Of a stretch of DNA of 64,000 nucleotides, positions 44,132 to 52,140 are shown piece after piece. Positions within the stretch are counted from its first letter, which is position 1. Every line of letters starts with the position of its first letter. Position numbers and translations under genes: made by a program. The notes beneath the pieces are model-generated. The model ran no database searches. It had not been told where the DNA came from and saw only the letters and a program-made list of their open reading frames with translations. The DNA lies in the NCBI RefSeq assembly GCF_003675895.1, contig NZ_ML014763.1:1-64000 (forward strand), written 5' to 3'. This DNA comes from Parashewanella curva (lineage in GTDB: Bacteria; Pseudomonadota; Gammaproteobacteria; Enterobacterales; Shewanellaceae).

Positions 44132-45661
44132 ATGTTCTTGCGCTCAAAAAAAACACTTATTGCTTTAGCTGTCACATCATTGATTAGTGTGCCAGCTTTT
44201 GCCGATTCAAGTGAAATCAAAATTACTCAGGTTAATGACACTGTTGCAGATGCAGTTGGTCAGACTGCTAAATCGTTGCAGACTGGTAACAACCATAAAA
44301 GCACGATTACTCAAAGAGGTGACGATCAACAAGCAACCGTTATTCAAGTTGGTGCTGATAGTATCTCAGATGCTGTTTCTGAAGGAACCGTTAACGTGTT
44401 AACTCTTAATCAAAGTGGCGCAGAACACAAAAGTGATATCGTTGTTTCTGGTGATGAAAATACGGCAACAGTAGATCAAGTGTTCGGAATTAATGACTCA
44501 AATATTGATATAACAGGTAATATAAATAACGTTACAGTTGATCAATTCGGTATTAGAAACAGGAACGTTACTGAGCTTGTCGGTGATGAAAATACTGCAG
44601 AGGTTAAGCAATTTGGTACAGATAACTTTGCAACTTTCCGAGTTGAAGGTGAGTTAAATGATGGTAATATCAACCAGAGAGGTATTGATAACGTTGGTGG
44701 CTTTGTTTCTCTCGATATCACGCCAAATGTTGGTAATGATAATGATCTTATTGTAACTCAAGATGGTAATAATAACCTTGGTGCAGTCAAAGGTGTTGCA
44801 GGCGATAGTAATGATTTCATCATTGAGCAAACAGGCAATGATAACAAGGGCTTTGTTTATGGTTTGATTGGTAATGAAAACGAGTTTGAAATTACCCAAG
44901 AAGGCGATGGTAACAAAGCCTTTATTGATCTCGCTAGAGGTGATCAAAATGATGTTGAAATCGACCAAGAAGGCAATGGTAACTTGATTGGTGACAATTT
45001 CGATGGTGGAGAACATATTGCCAAGTTAGAAGGAACTGACAACACCATAGATTTAGAACAAGAAGGTGATGCTAACCGGTTAAACCTCATTGTTATTGGT
45101 GATGAAAACGACCTAGATTTAGATCAAGAAGGTGATAATAACTATGCCTTTATGCGTGCTGAAGGTAATGACAATGACCTTTATGTTGGCTCTGACGGTA
45201 ATGACAATGACGCGAGAGCTGCGATCTTCGGTGATGATAACGATGTTGAAATTCGTCAAACGGGTGATGATTCAAGCGACAATATAGCATGGACAGTGGT
45301 TCGTGGTAACGATAACGAAGTTGATACTGAACAAGCTGGCCTTGAGAATGAAGCTATCGTGACAGCAGAAGGTGAAGGAAATGACATCCAAGCGATGCAA
45401 GATGGTGAATTAAACCTGCTTGATTTACTCGTTGCTGGTAACAATAATGAAATCTCACTTGAGCAAGATGGTGATTCAAATGACATCGTGGGCCATGATC
45501 CGCATGGTGATGCATTTAAAGTAGAAGGTAATGATAACAATATTACTATCGTACAGTCTGGTGAAGAAAATACTGTTGAAGGTTACAGCATTGGTAATGG
45601 TAACACTATTGAAGTGACTCAAACTGGTAGCTTAAATACAGCGATTGTAGGTCAAAACTAA
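44132..45661 (+). CDS. csgA: Oversized major curlin CsgA
   Basis: 509-residue major curlin with signal peptide (residues 1-24, cut after AFA). E. coli CsgA has 151 residues and 5 repeats; here about 18 QxGxxN-type motifs occur (from QRGDDQ near residue 61 through QEGDGN, QEGNGN, QEGDNN to QTGSLN), spaced mostly about 23 residues apart, consistent with a long beta-solenoid. The protein is very rich in Asp, Glu, Asn and Gly and poor in Lys/Arg, so it would be strongly acidic. Recurrent GNDND and GDENDLDLDQEGD units show internal duplication. AGGGAGAG lies before the ATG. Confidence 0.92.
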   Translation: MFLRSKKTLIALAVTSLISVPAFADSSEIKITQVNDTVADAVGQTAKSLQTGNNHKSTITQRGDDQQATVIQVGADSISDAVSEGTVNVLTLNQSGAEHKSDIVVSGDENTATVDQVFGINDSNIDITGNINNVTVDQFGIRNRNVTELVGDENTAEVKQFGTDNFATFRVEGELNDGNINQRGIDNVGGFVSLDITPNVGNDNDLIVTQDGNNNLGAVKGVAGDSNDFIIEQTGNDNKGFVYGLIGNENEFEITQEGDGNKAFIDLARGDQNDVEIDQEGNGNLIGDNFDGGEHIAKLEGTDNTIDLEQEGDANRLNLIVIGDENDLDLDQEGDNNYAFMRAEGNDNDLYVGSDGNDNDARAAIFGDDNDVEIRQTGDDSSDNIAWTVVRGNDNEVDTEQAGLENEAIVTAEGEGNDIQAMQDGELNLLDLLVAGNNNEISLEQDGDSNDIVGHDPHGDAFKVEGNDNNITIVQSGEENTVEGYSIGNGNTIEVTQTGSLNTAIVGQN

Positions 45662-45682
45662 TTAAACCTATAACGTGCAGAT

Positions 45683-45706
45683 GGGAGGCAATCGCCTCCC
45701 TTTTTT
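45683..45706 (+). terminator. Terminator of csgBA
   Basis: GGGAGGC (45683-45689), a four-base loop, GCCTCCC (45694-45700) and six T, 22 bases after the csgA stop. Confidence 0.92.
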
Positions 45707-46048
45707 GTTGGTTAACAAATGGGTATACCATTAACTTTTCTTTGATAGTGTTTAGAAAGGTTTTAACTTTGCAACGACATTGTTTCAATTCCTCTAAAGC
45801 TATGAGGCGTTATTTCTTCTAATACATTACATAGAAGTGAAAGGTGTAAGAAGTGAGCTTGAAAGGTGTGAAGATCCCCTAACATTATAATTTCACGCCC
45901 AAATGGCGAGTTACTTTCAGCAGCGTGGTTCTTTTAGAGGGAATTTCTGAGTGAGAAAAAAGAGCTGCCTTTTCATAGGTACAACTTTCTGCTTTGGGGT
46001 AGGCAACTCTCATTTGGTTTTAATGTCTATAGAATAAAATCAAGCGGC
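45707..46048. other. 342-base gap between csgA and csgD
   Basis: Lies between the convergent csgA and csgD genes, past the csgA terminator. AT-rich. No supported gene, repeat or further hairpin with a T-run was seen. Confidence 0.5.
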
Positions 46049-46714
46049 TTAAGCCAATTTTGCATGATGGTGATTAGACCAGCGTAATAACTCCACTCGA
46101 TTTCGAGATTGCGTTTTTCGAAAAATGGAAGAAATATGAGTTTTTACCGTATGCTCACTAATACACAATCGATTAGCGATCTCTTTGTTCCTAGCTCCAC
46201 TGGATACTAATTGAATGATGGTTTTCTCTCTTAGCGTTAACATGCGCCAAACAGAGAGTCTGTTTTCATTGCTAATATGTGAACCGGCAGGCTCATTACT
46301 ATGAACGAGTTCAGATATAACTTTACTGAGTGTCGTTCGATCATACCAAAGTTCTCCCTCAAGCATTTTTTTGAGGCCTGTAAGTAGTAAATCCATGCTG
46401 AGGTTATTGTATAAAACGCCTTGAACGCCAAGTAAAATACAAGCGTTTTCGTCAATGCTTTTTGGTTGTACTTGAAATAAAGCAACAGGCATCTCTGCCA
46501 CAAGCTTTGTGAGTTGCAGCGGTAAACCTTTTGCATCTAAAGATAGCCCCGTTTGTGGGAGCAAACAGAGGTAACGTCCTTCACTATTGCAGCTAAGTGC
46601 TTCCTCTATGCTGGAAACAACCTGAGTTGATATACCGATAGACTCTGCCAATACTGCTAAATGGCAAGGTGAGCTGAGCTCATGAATAAACAGTAAATCC
46701 TTTACTTTTTGCAT
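46049..46714 (-). CDS. csgD: CsgD-like LuxR-family transcription regulator
   Basis: 221-residue regulator. Residues 1-125 form a receiver-like domain in which the usual phosphorylation aspartate is not evident, and residues about 148-215 are a LuxR/FixJ helix-turn-helix (LTLREKTIIQLVSSGARNKE, ISEHTVKTHISSIFRKTQ). CsgD in E. coli activates the curli genes and cellulose synthesis. Here csgD follows csgG by 178 bases on the same strand and is separated from it enough to have its own promoter; this differs from the E. coli csgDEFG order. Confidence 0.87.
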   Translation of the reverse strand: MQKVKDLLFIHELSSPCHLAVLAESIGISTQVVSSIEEALSCNSEGRYLCLLPQTGLSLDAKGLPLQLTKLVAEMPVALFQVQPKSIDENACILLGVQGVLYNNLSMDLLLTGLKKMLEGELWYDRTTLSKVISELVHSNEPAGSHISNENRLSVWRMLTLREKTIIQLVSSGARNKEIANRLCISEHTVKTHISSIFRKTQSRNRVELLRWSNHHHAKLA

Positions 46715-46892
46715 TAAAGCTTCTCCCTAAATTTTATCTTGTAGCGAATATTGTTTTAATAACTCTGTGACCCGTTGTACAAGACGTGCTTTATTAGCTT
46801 TTATGTTTAGATCCAATTGCGCCTAATTAATTTATCAATCTGTTAACAATAACGAAAGCAAATTCTGGTTGAATTTTGTTCGTTGTTATAAG

Positions 46893-47675
46893 TTATCCTT
46901 TGATAGTTGGCTGAGCTGTCCATAGTTTATTCTTTTTACCTTGTTCAATTAACTCAAAGACTGCAAGCTCAATAGCCTGTTTAACACAGTATTGAACAGG
47001 TTCATTGGTACTGTAACCAAACTCAGCCTCTGCCAAACGATTTAAACTAGTAAATCGATTTAGACCTGCGCGAACTTGTTGAGAGTATATTTTCTTAGTC
47101 GTATTAACTGACAATAAAACTTTGCCGCTATGAACGTCTATCGCACGTAAATAAACGGTTACTTGATCTTCTCTGTATAAATCTGATGCAGTGATACCAA
47201 AATACCCTGCGCCTTTACCGCCAGTTGTAGTATTGGTTTCATAGCCAATGATCCCTCCTTCAAGTAATAGCCGGGCATTGGTTAGGCTTGGCAGGTCGCT
47301 GTTTTTCTTATCAATCTTAATTTGATTCTTTTGTAATATTTTTCGCTCGGTCAATAAGTTCTGTAAGCCTTCTCGTTCAACTGGTGTAAACCACTCACTA
47401 TCCAGAAGGGTTTGCACTAACATTGGAGTAGCCCCTTGCGTCACAGCGGTAGAAAAAGTACTGGTTTTTTGTTGGGGTTTATATTGCCCAGTTTGGTCTC
47501 TGAATGAATAAACAGCAACAGGTATTCGAAATTTAGGCTTTGGGTTTTGTTGCATTTGAACTAATAATTCACTAGGAGCATTGATTTTTGCTGGGGTAAT
47601 ATTTAATGCAGGATGAGTTAATAGACCACAGCCACTCATTAATAAACTGCTTGCAAGTAAAAGCGTTTTTTTCAT
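46893..47675 (-). CDS. csgG: Curli secretion pore CsgG
   Basis: 260-residue outer-membrane lipoprotein (lipobox MSGC, Cys16) that forms the nonameric channel for curlin export. Conserved features include FRIPVAVYSFRDQTGQYKP, STAVTQGATPMLVQTLLDS, WFTPVEREGLQNLLTERK and LLEGGIIGYETNTTTGGKGAGYFG. Length matches E. coli (277) apart from shorter ends. It is the last of the csgEFG group and 9 bases after csgF. Confidence 0.95.
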   Translation of the reverse strand: MKKTLLLASSLLMSGCGLLTHPALNITPAKINAPSELLVQMQQNPKPKFRIPVAVYSFRDQTGQYKPQQKTSTFSTAVTQGATPMLVQTLLDSEWFTPVEREGLQNLLTERKILQKNQIKIDKKNSDLPSLTNARLLLEGGIIGYETNTTTGGKGAGYFGITASDLYREDQVTVYLRAIDVHSGKVLLSVNTTKKIYSQQVRAGLNRFTSLNRLAEAEFGYSTNEPVQYCVKQAIELAVFELIEQGKKNKLWTAQPTIKG

Positions 47676-47684
47676 GATAGGCTC

Positions 47685-48077
47685 CTAGTAACCAGGATTG
47701 ATCATGTCAATGACAGTGGTTTCACCAGTTAGCTCGTTCAAGATTGTGACTTGAAATCGGCCACCGCCCAGATCTGCTACAGTGATGGTATAGTCACCCG
47801 CATCGAATGTGCCCTCTTTTAGCTCTTTATTAGCAAAATCACGAGTGATTTTGCTCATTATGTTTCTTTCTAAGGACTGTTTAAAACGAGTAACAAAGTC
47901 TCTGGCATCGTTTTCAGAGTGGTTATTTTGTGCTTTCGCTTTTGTGAAAAAGTAAGAGCCATTGAGTGGGTTTCCACCAAAGGTTGGGTTGATGGGCTCA
48001 TACACCAACTCAGAGGCACTGAGGCCAGGAGTGGTGATAAGCGCAATGATGGCTGCCGTTGTTTTTATTTTATTCAT
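47685..48077 (-). CDS. csgF: Curli assembly protein CsgF
   Basis: 130-residue secreted protein (138 in E. coli). A signal peptide (1-20) precedes the pore-binding ELVYEPINPTFGGNPLNGSYFF segment, which matches the CsgF N-terminus that inserts in the CsgG channel. The C-terminal domain contains DYTITVADLGGGRFQVTI. It couples secretion with nucleation at the surface. Confidence 0.95.
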   Translation of the reverse strand: MNKIKTTAAIIALITTPGLSASELVYEPINPTFGGNPLNGSYFFTKAKAQNNHSENDARDFVTRFKQSLERNIMSKITRDFANKELKEGTFDAGDYTITVADLGGGRFQVTILNELTGETTVIDMINPGY

Positions 48078-48092
48078 GATAGTCCCTTAACA

Positions 48093-48497
48093 TTAATATC
48101 CATCTATTTGATCGTCAAAATCGTTGTTATATTGTTGAGCCTGAAGGTATGCCAAATAGTCAATGGTCACTAGCATGGCTTGTTCTGCCCTTTTTTCCAC
48201 GGCTAGCATGCGTCGCCCAAAATGGGTTTGGTATATTTTTTTATCATTGAGTTTCACCACAAGAAGTGTTCCGGCTTGAGGGAAAACCGTTTCGCTAATA
48301 GTGACGTTGTGGCCCTGTGTGTAGGGTAATTCACGCCAGTATCCTGAATAATAGAAAGTAAAATCCTTTCCAAAACGAGTGAGAGTTCTATCAATTACCA
48401 GCCCACTGAGTTCTATCTCGTTGGCAGCGGTGTTTTGAGTAGAAAAAAGGACTATTGAAATTAAAAGTAGCGTGATTTTTTTTAATTTATAAATCAT
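48093..48497 (-). CDS. csgE: Curli assembly chaperone CsgE
   Basis: 134-residue periplasmic protein with signal peptide (1-24) and the CsgE pattern (ELSGLVIDRTLTRFGKDFTFYYSGYW, FGRRMLAVEKRAEQAMLVT). It caps the CsgG channel and selects curlin subunits. First gene of csgEFG. No csgC (curlin-inhibitory chaperone) is present in the locus. Confidence 0.94.
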   Translation of the reverse strand: MIYKLKKITLLLISIVLFSTQNTAANEIELSGLVIDRTLTRFGKDFTFYYSGYWRELPYTQGHNVTISETVFPQAGTLLVVKLNDKKIYQTHFGRRMLAVEKRAEQAMLVTIDYLAYLQAQQYNNDFDDQIDGY

Positions 48498-48677
48498 GAC
48501 TTTTGTTGCATATAAACCCCAACGAAAGTCTAAGCTATCAGTTTATTTTATAAACCACACTCACAATGTTAATGGTTTGTGAAATATAGCACTAAAGTAC
48601 TAGTACTTTTGCTCTATTTCAAAACTGAACGCACTAATTAAATAAGATATATTTGGGAATAGTGGCGGCAATTACTG

Positions 48678-49496
48678 CTATTTTTTATCGTTAATTTGTT
48701 GGCTTAACTTTTTAACTTCGTTTAATAACAGCTGTTGGTTTTGTTCCATCTGCTTTTGATTGGCTTCCATTCGAGCAAGAGCCTGTTGGAGTTCAAATTT
48801 GATTTGTTCTCTGTGTTCTCGTTGGGTTTCTTTTATTTCATCTTCATCTGGTGCGACAAAGACTGAAGCCATATAGCCAGAAACCACACCAAAGAAACTG
48901 ACACCAGAGATGATCACTAAGCCACCGATAATGTGGCCGACGGTAGTAACCGGGTAATAATCACCATAACCTACAGTCGAAATCGTTACTAAGGCCCACC
49001 ATATTGCTTGTTCAGCCGTATGAATGTTGGCGCTGTCAACACCGCTTTCTACGATCAATATCAAAACAGATGATAAAGACAAAATGGCAACAATGGCGAC
49101 TAATAAGCTGGCAAACGTTGCTTCTTTCTTTTGTTTGAGCAACGGAAGTAGTAATGAACGACTGGTTCGGATCAAGCGTAAGACTCGTAATACCTGAAAA
49201 ATGCGGGCTGCTCTGAGTGGTTCAATAGCAGGAATACTGGCGACAAAATCAATCCAATGATGTTTCAAGTATTGGAGCTTATGTTTAGAGCGAAATAAGC
49301 AGTAAAAAAAATGCCCGAGAAATACTAAACAAATAGATGTATCGATAAAAAATAATAACTTATGAGTCTGATCAGATAAATCACCAAAAGCTAGAAATAG
49401 CATGATAGTAACGGCGATCAATGAAAGTATCATCATTGCTAGCTCAAAAGGTTTTGGGCCGTCTAATTGGTCAAATAACCGTCTACGCTGAGTCAT
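48678..49496 (-). CDS. Voltage-gated type K+ channel protein
   Basis: 272 residues. A voltage-sensor-like S1-S4 part (about 18-125) ends in an arginine-repeated S4 (RIFQVLRVLRLIRTSR, arginines every third residue). The S5-pore-S6 follows (about 128-220), with selectivity filter TISTVGYGDYYPVT. The C-terminal 45 residues are a coiled coil (ALARMEANQKQMEQNQQLL), probably for tetramer assembly. It is the last gene in the yjf-like minus-strand run, 21 bases after the preceding small gene and probably co-transcribed with it. Confidence 0.87.
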   Translation of the reverse strand: MTQRRRLFDQLDGPKPFELAMMILSLIAVTIMLFLAFGDLSDQTHKLLFFIDTSICLVFLGHFFYCLFRSKHKLQYLKHHWIDFVASIPAIEPLRAARIFQVLRVLRLIRTSRSLLLPLLKQKKEATFASLLVAIVAILSLSSVLILIVESGVDSANIHTAEQAIWWALVTISTVGYGDYYPVTTVGHIIGGLVIISGVSFFGVVSGYMASVFVAPDEDEIKETQREHREQIKFELQQALARMEANQKQMEQNQQLLLNEVKKLSQQINDKK

Positions 49497-49517
49497 GCTT
49501 CGTCCTTGGTGAAAAGG

Positions 49518-49859
49518 TTATCTGTCGATCAATTCGTCTGTTACGTAATTGACGAGATCATCTAATACTCGTTTTTTTATTTCGAGTTGTTCTTCAGAGT
49601 CGAGACCATACTTCTCTGCGAGAATTTGATAGTCATCTAAGCTCAAAGAAACAGTAAGACGAGGACGTTTTGGGCGCTTGGATACTTCTAAACCTAAAAT
49701 TGTGCGAATTTGATCAGAGGGGCTTACGCCTGAATCAAGTGCAGCTTTTCGTATTGAGTATTGAAATTTTTCATCCAAATCAAAAGCAACCTGAGTGGCT
49801 TTCGCCGCTTTTTGACTCTGTTGCCATTTTTCTGGTAATTTGCTTTTAGTGTTACTCAA
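49518..49859 (-). CDS. Small hypothetical protein with RHH-like repeats
   Basis: 113-residue soluble protein, charged, without signals. Two similar pieces (ATQVAFDLDEKFQYSIRKAALDSG and RLTVSLSLDDYQILAEKYGLDS) have the beta-strand/two-helix rhythm of ribbon-helix-helix domains, so it may bind DNA. The TTG at 49859 is taken as start because AAGGAG lies about ten bases upstream and the protein then begins MSNTKSKLPEKW; a TTG 17 codons earlier lacks such a site. Position between the DUF2491 gene and the channel gene suggests a role in the same operon. Confidence 0.65.
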   Translation of the reverse strand: MSNTKSKLPEKWQQSQKAAKATQVAFDLDEKFQYSIRKAALDSGVSPSDQIRTILGLEVSKRPKRPRLTVSLSLDDYQILAEKYGLDSEEQLEIKKRVLDDLVNYVTDELIDR

Positions 49860-49930
49860 AATTAAGCTGCTCCTTATTCTTTCTTTGGTCAATGTTACCA
49901 AATATTTCAAAATTGCCTAGCCCGTAATAG

Positions 49931-50563
49931 CTAAGAAATCGGCCAATATTGACGAATGTCGGACAAAGGGCGGTATAAAATTAAGCTTACGTCGGTTTCT
50001 CCACCATCAAAAACTTCGATATCAATGGCATGCTCTTCGACATCATCGATTAAAAAGTAGTTCTCAAATTCGTCACCGCGATCACTAGGTGGATTCTGGT
50101 TCCTATAATCTTTATCGTGGAAAAAACCTTGTTGAGCGAATTTAATGCGTCTGTAGGTTTCCCCAAGCCACTGAGTTAAGTCATTGCATTGGTGTTCTGA
50201 GTTTACTGTAAGCACTGTTTGAGAAGTCTCTTCAAAGATTTCACTGAAAGTATCTAAGTCAAATAACTGCTCGACGTCACTTCGAGTAATTTTTAAAGAG
50301 AAAGCGAGATATACGTCTTCATCTTTATCTAGTGTGAGATAAAGGTTATGACTTCCTGTTCCCTTTAAATGCCATTCAGTTTGCTGAGAGCGTTCGTATT
50401 CATAGGTATTGATAGACTCGACTTTTAGCTGTTGGCCACGTAAATGGGGAGGAAGCGCAAAACTATCATCAAGCGTGATCATATCACCCACAATCAGTTG
50501 TTCTGGATGATTCAACTGACGTGCAGGGGTGTCTGTTTTAAAAAGAGAACTAAAAAAACTCAT
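49931..50563 (-). CDS. yjfK: DUF2491 protein (YjfK-like)
   Basis: 210-residue cytosolic protein, colinear in type with E. coli YjfK (219 residues). Beta-strand rich (LIVGDMITLDDSFALPPHLRG, HNLYLTLDKDEDVYLAFSLKI) with no membrane segment. Function unknown; the gene is always seen next to yjfJ (PspA-like) and yjfI. In this genome a 267-base MITE-like element is inserted between it and the PspA-like gene, widening the usual spacing. Confidence 0.8.
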   Translation of the reverse strand: MSFFSSLFKTDTPARQLNHPEQLIVGDMITLDDSFALPPHLRGQQLKVESINTYEYERSQQTEWHLKGTGSHNLYLTLDKDEDVYLAFSLKITRSDVEQLFDLDTFSEIFEETSQTVLTVNSEHQCNDLTQWLGETYRRIKFAQQGFFHDKDYRNQNPPSDRGDEFENYFLIDDVEEHAIDIEVFDGGETDVSLILYRPLSDIRQYWPIS

Positions 50564-50582
50564 GTACCTTCCTCCAGAAGAC

Positions 50583-50849
50583 TAGGGCGTGTTGAACTTT
50601 CGTGTTTATTTTTGCAGCGATAAACTGGTTATCTTATGCAAGGCAGAGTTTGTGAAGTGTGGTTGTCCCACATAAACAAACTATAACGCAGCAGAAGTGA
50701 CCAATTTACGCTATCTTCGATGCTTTTGAGCACTTTCTGTTCTTTGTTGTGAGCAGTTTACTTAGATGGCTAAGCTTCACTGCTCACGCCTTGAACAAAA
50801 AAGTGCTCAAATAGCACAAAATTTAATCCTGAAAGATCAACATGCCCTA
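50583..50849. mobile_element. MITE-like element, copy 1 (inside the yjf-like run)
   Basis: A 263-base non-coding unit (50585-50847) flanked by TA on both sides. Terminal inverted repeats of about 20 bases are GGGCGTGTTGAACTTTCGTG on the left and the complement of GGGCATGTTGATCTTTCAGG on the right. A second copy of identical length lies at 59474-59740 in the same orientation with 13 differences by hand count. Internal self-complementary stretches (GAGCAGT...ACTGCTC, AGTGCTC...) allow folding. TA flanks fit an IS630/Tc1-type transposase acting in trans. No transposase gene is in the window. Confidence 0.87.
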
Positions 50850-50949
50850 ACATCATTAAAAACAAGAAAGCGACTCAATGGCAGTGGTTGGATCCTGCCG
50901 ATGAGTCGCTGAGCCTCAAATCTATTCACATAGATGGGCAAGGGTGGGT

Positions 50950-51639
50950 TTAACCTTTACGTGCTTTTAAACGCTCCAGCACGGCATTGGCGTCAGATGT
51001 CTTTTCACCAATACCCGCTTCAGCTAGCTTTGCCTGCAGTGATTTATCACTGTTTTCGTTTTCAAGCGTTTCAGCTGCTTTTAGCTTGTCATCAAACTGT
51101 TGTTGCTTCGCTTTAATACGTTCTAGTGACTCTTTGGCATTCATTAGCTTAGAGTTGCTGGTTGCAAACGAATCAGAAATGGTCGCCGTGGCCTTTTGCA
51201 CACTTTCAGTGGTTTTCACCATACTGAGTTGACGCTGATAATCAGAAAGCTGGCGTTCTGTCTTTTTCACTAATTCTTTAAGGCGAGCAACGTGTGCGCT
51301 GAAACTATCGAGTGCTGATTGCTGTTCAGTAAGCTCTTGGTCAAGAGTCGCGATTTTTTCTGCTACTTCTAGGGCTAGAGCTTCATTACCTTTTTCAAGT
51401 GCTTGTGTTGCATAGCCTTCATGCTCTTCAATGCTGCGCTTTAGTCGATCAACTTCTCGACTGGCCTGCATTTCTTTAGACATAACGTCAGTTAGTTCAC
51501 GCTTGGCGTTAGTTAGATGCTTTTTAGCATCACGAATTTCTTGTTCAAAAATTCGCGTTGAGTTTGCATCTACAATGCTTTCACCGATTTCGGTAGCACC
51601 ACCACGAAATGCGGTTAGAATTTTGCTTAAAATGCCCAT
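50950..51639 (-). CDS. yjfJ: PspA/IM30 family protein (YjfJ-like)
   Basis: 229-residue phage-shock-A homologue, almost entirely coiled coil, with conserved start MGILSKILTAFRGGATEIGESIVDA, an amphipathic helix that binds stressed membranes. Members polymerise as ESCRT-III-like rings to repair the inner membrane. No pspBCF genes are nearby, so it is a YjfJ-type paralogue rather than the sigma-54-controlled pspA. It is 11 bases downstream of the DUF2170 gene. Confidence 0.9.
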   Translation of the reverse strand: MGILSKILTAFRGGATEIGESIVDANSTRIFEQEIRDAKKHLTNAKRELTDVMSKEMQASREVDRLKRSIEEHEGYATQALEKGNEALALEVAEKIATLDQELTEQQSALDSFSAHVARLKELVKKTERQLSDYQRQLSMVKTTESVQKATATISDSFATSNSKLMNAKESLERIKAKQQQFDDKLKAAETLENENSDKSLQAKLAEAGIGEKTSDANAVLERLKARKG

Positions 51640-51650
51640 ATCCTGTCTCC

Positions 51651-52064
51651 TTATTTCAAGTAGGCAACCATTTCGTCGATAACTTCAAGACAGTTATCCG
51701 ACAACACGGCGATTTCTTGCTCAATTTCATTCATGCTAGAGTTCAGTGACAGAGCACCATAAACCACATACTTGTTATCGACTTTGGCAAAAGCCGATAG
51801 TGGCATTGGGATATTAAGTTCTAGCATGGTTTCGAACATTTCTGTTCGTTTGTCTGGATTTACCTCGTTCTCATCCCATAAATAACTGATGCACAGTATT
51901 TGATTATCGGTAACGGAGATAAATACCGGAATTTCTTCACGATCAATGACATTAACTTGTAGCACTTCCACTTCGCCATCAATGGGATAACAGTCAAAAT
52001 TAAAGCCTGTTTCACCCTTATCGCCCAATTCATTGAGATAGTTTGCAATTGCGTGAATGTTCAT
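51651..52064 (-). CDS. yjfI: DUF2170 protein (YjfI-like)
   Basis: 137-residue acidic cytosolic protein (133 in E. coli). It has the type III secretion chaperone-like alpha/beta pattern of DUF2170 (VLQVNVIDREEIPVFISVTDNQILCISYLWDEN). The ATG at 52064 is chosen for AAGGA seven bases upstream and agreement with family length; the open frame continues 21 residues further without a site. Two copies of the GACATAATATGTC palindrome lie just upstream (14 and 49 bases before the ATG), so this gene likely starts its own transcript with the PspA-like gene. Confidence 0.82.
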   Translation of the reverse strand: MNIHAIANYLNELGDKGETGFNFDCYPIDGEVEVLQVNVIDREEIPVFISVTDNQILCISYLWDENEVNPDKRTEMFETMLELNIPMPLSAFAKVDNKYVVYGALSLNSSMNEIEQEIAVLSDNCLEVIDEMVAYLK

Positions 52065-52077
52065 AATTATCCTTATT

Positions 52078-52090
52078 GACATAATATGTC
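52078..52090. promoter_or_regulatory. 13-bp palindrome GACATAATATGTC, copy 1
   Basis: A perfect palindrome around a central A/T base pair, 14 bases ahead of the DUF2170 start. Exact copies at 52113-52125 and 55946-55958 make it a likely operator. The minus-strand reading contains TATTAT, which may be the -10 hexamer, so a bound protein would block RNA polymerase. Confidence 0.72.
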
Positions 52091-52112
52091 TTGAGTCAAA
52101 CAATAGCACTGA

Positions 52113-52125
52113 GACATAATATGTC
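52113..52125. promoter_or_regulatory. 13-bp palindrome GACATAATATGTC, copy 2
   Basis: An exact second copy, with its centre 35 bases from copy 1. On the minus strand it is preceded by TT, making TTGACA, which could serve as a -35 element. The two sites would lie on nearly the same face if the helix is slightly untwisted (35 bases, about 3.3 turns). Confidence 0.72.
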
Positions 52126-52140
52126 AAGCAGTTTTTTTGG

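Noticed and set aside
44654-45016. A 120-codon minus-strand open frame and several similar frames inside csgA
   Set aside because: They are complements of the repetitive curlin codons, with Ile/Thr-rich low-complexity translations and no ribosome sites. csgA on the plus strand explains the region.
44250-45650. Short direct repeats resembling an array
   Set aside because: The repeats are in frame, vary in sequence and encode curlin motifs; there are no constant-length spacers, so it is not a CRISPR array.
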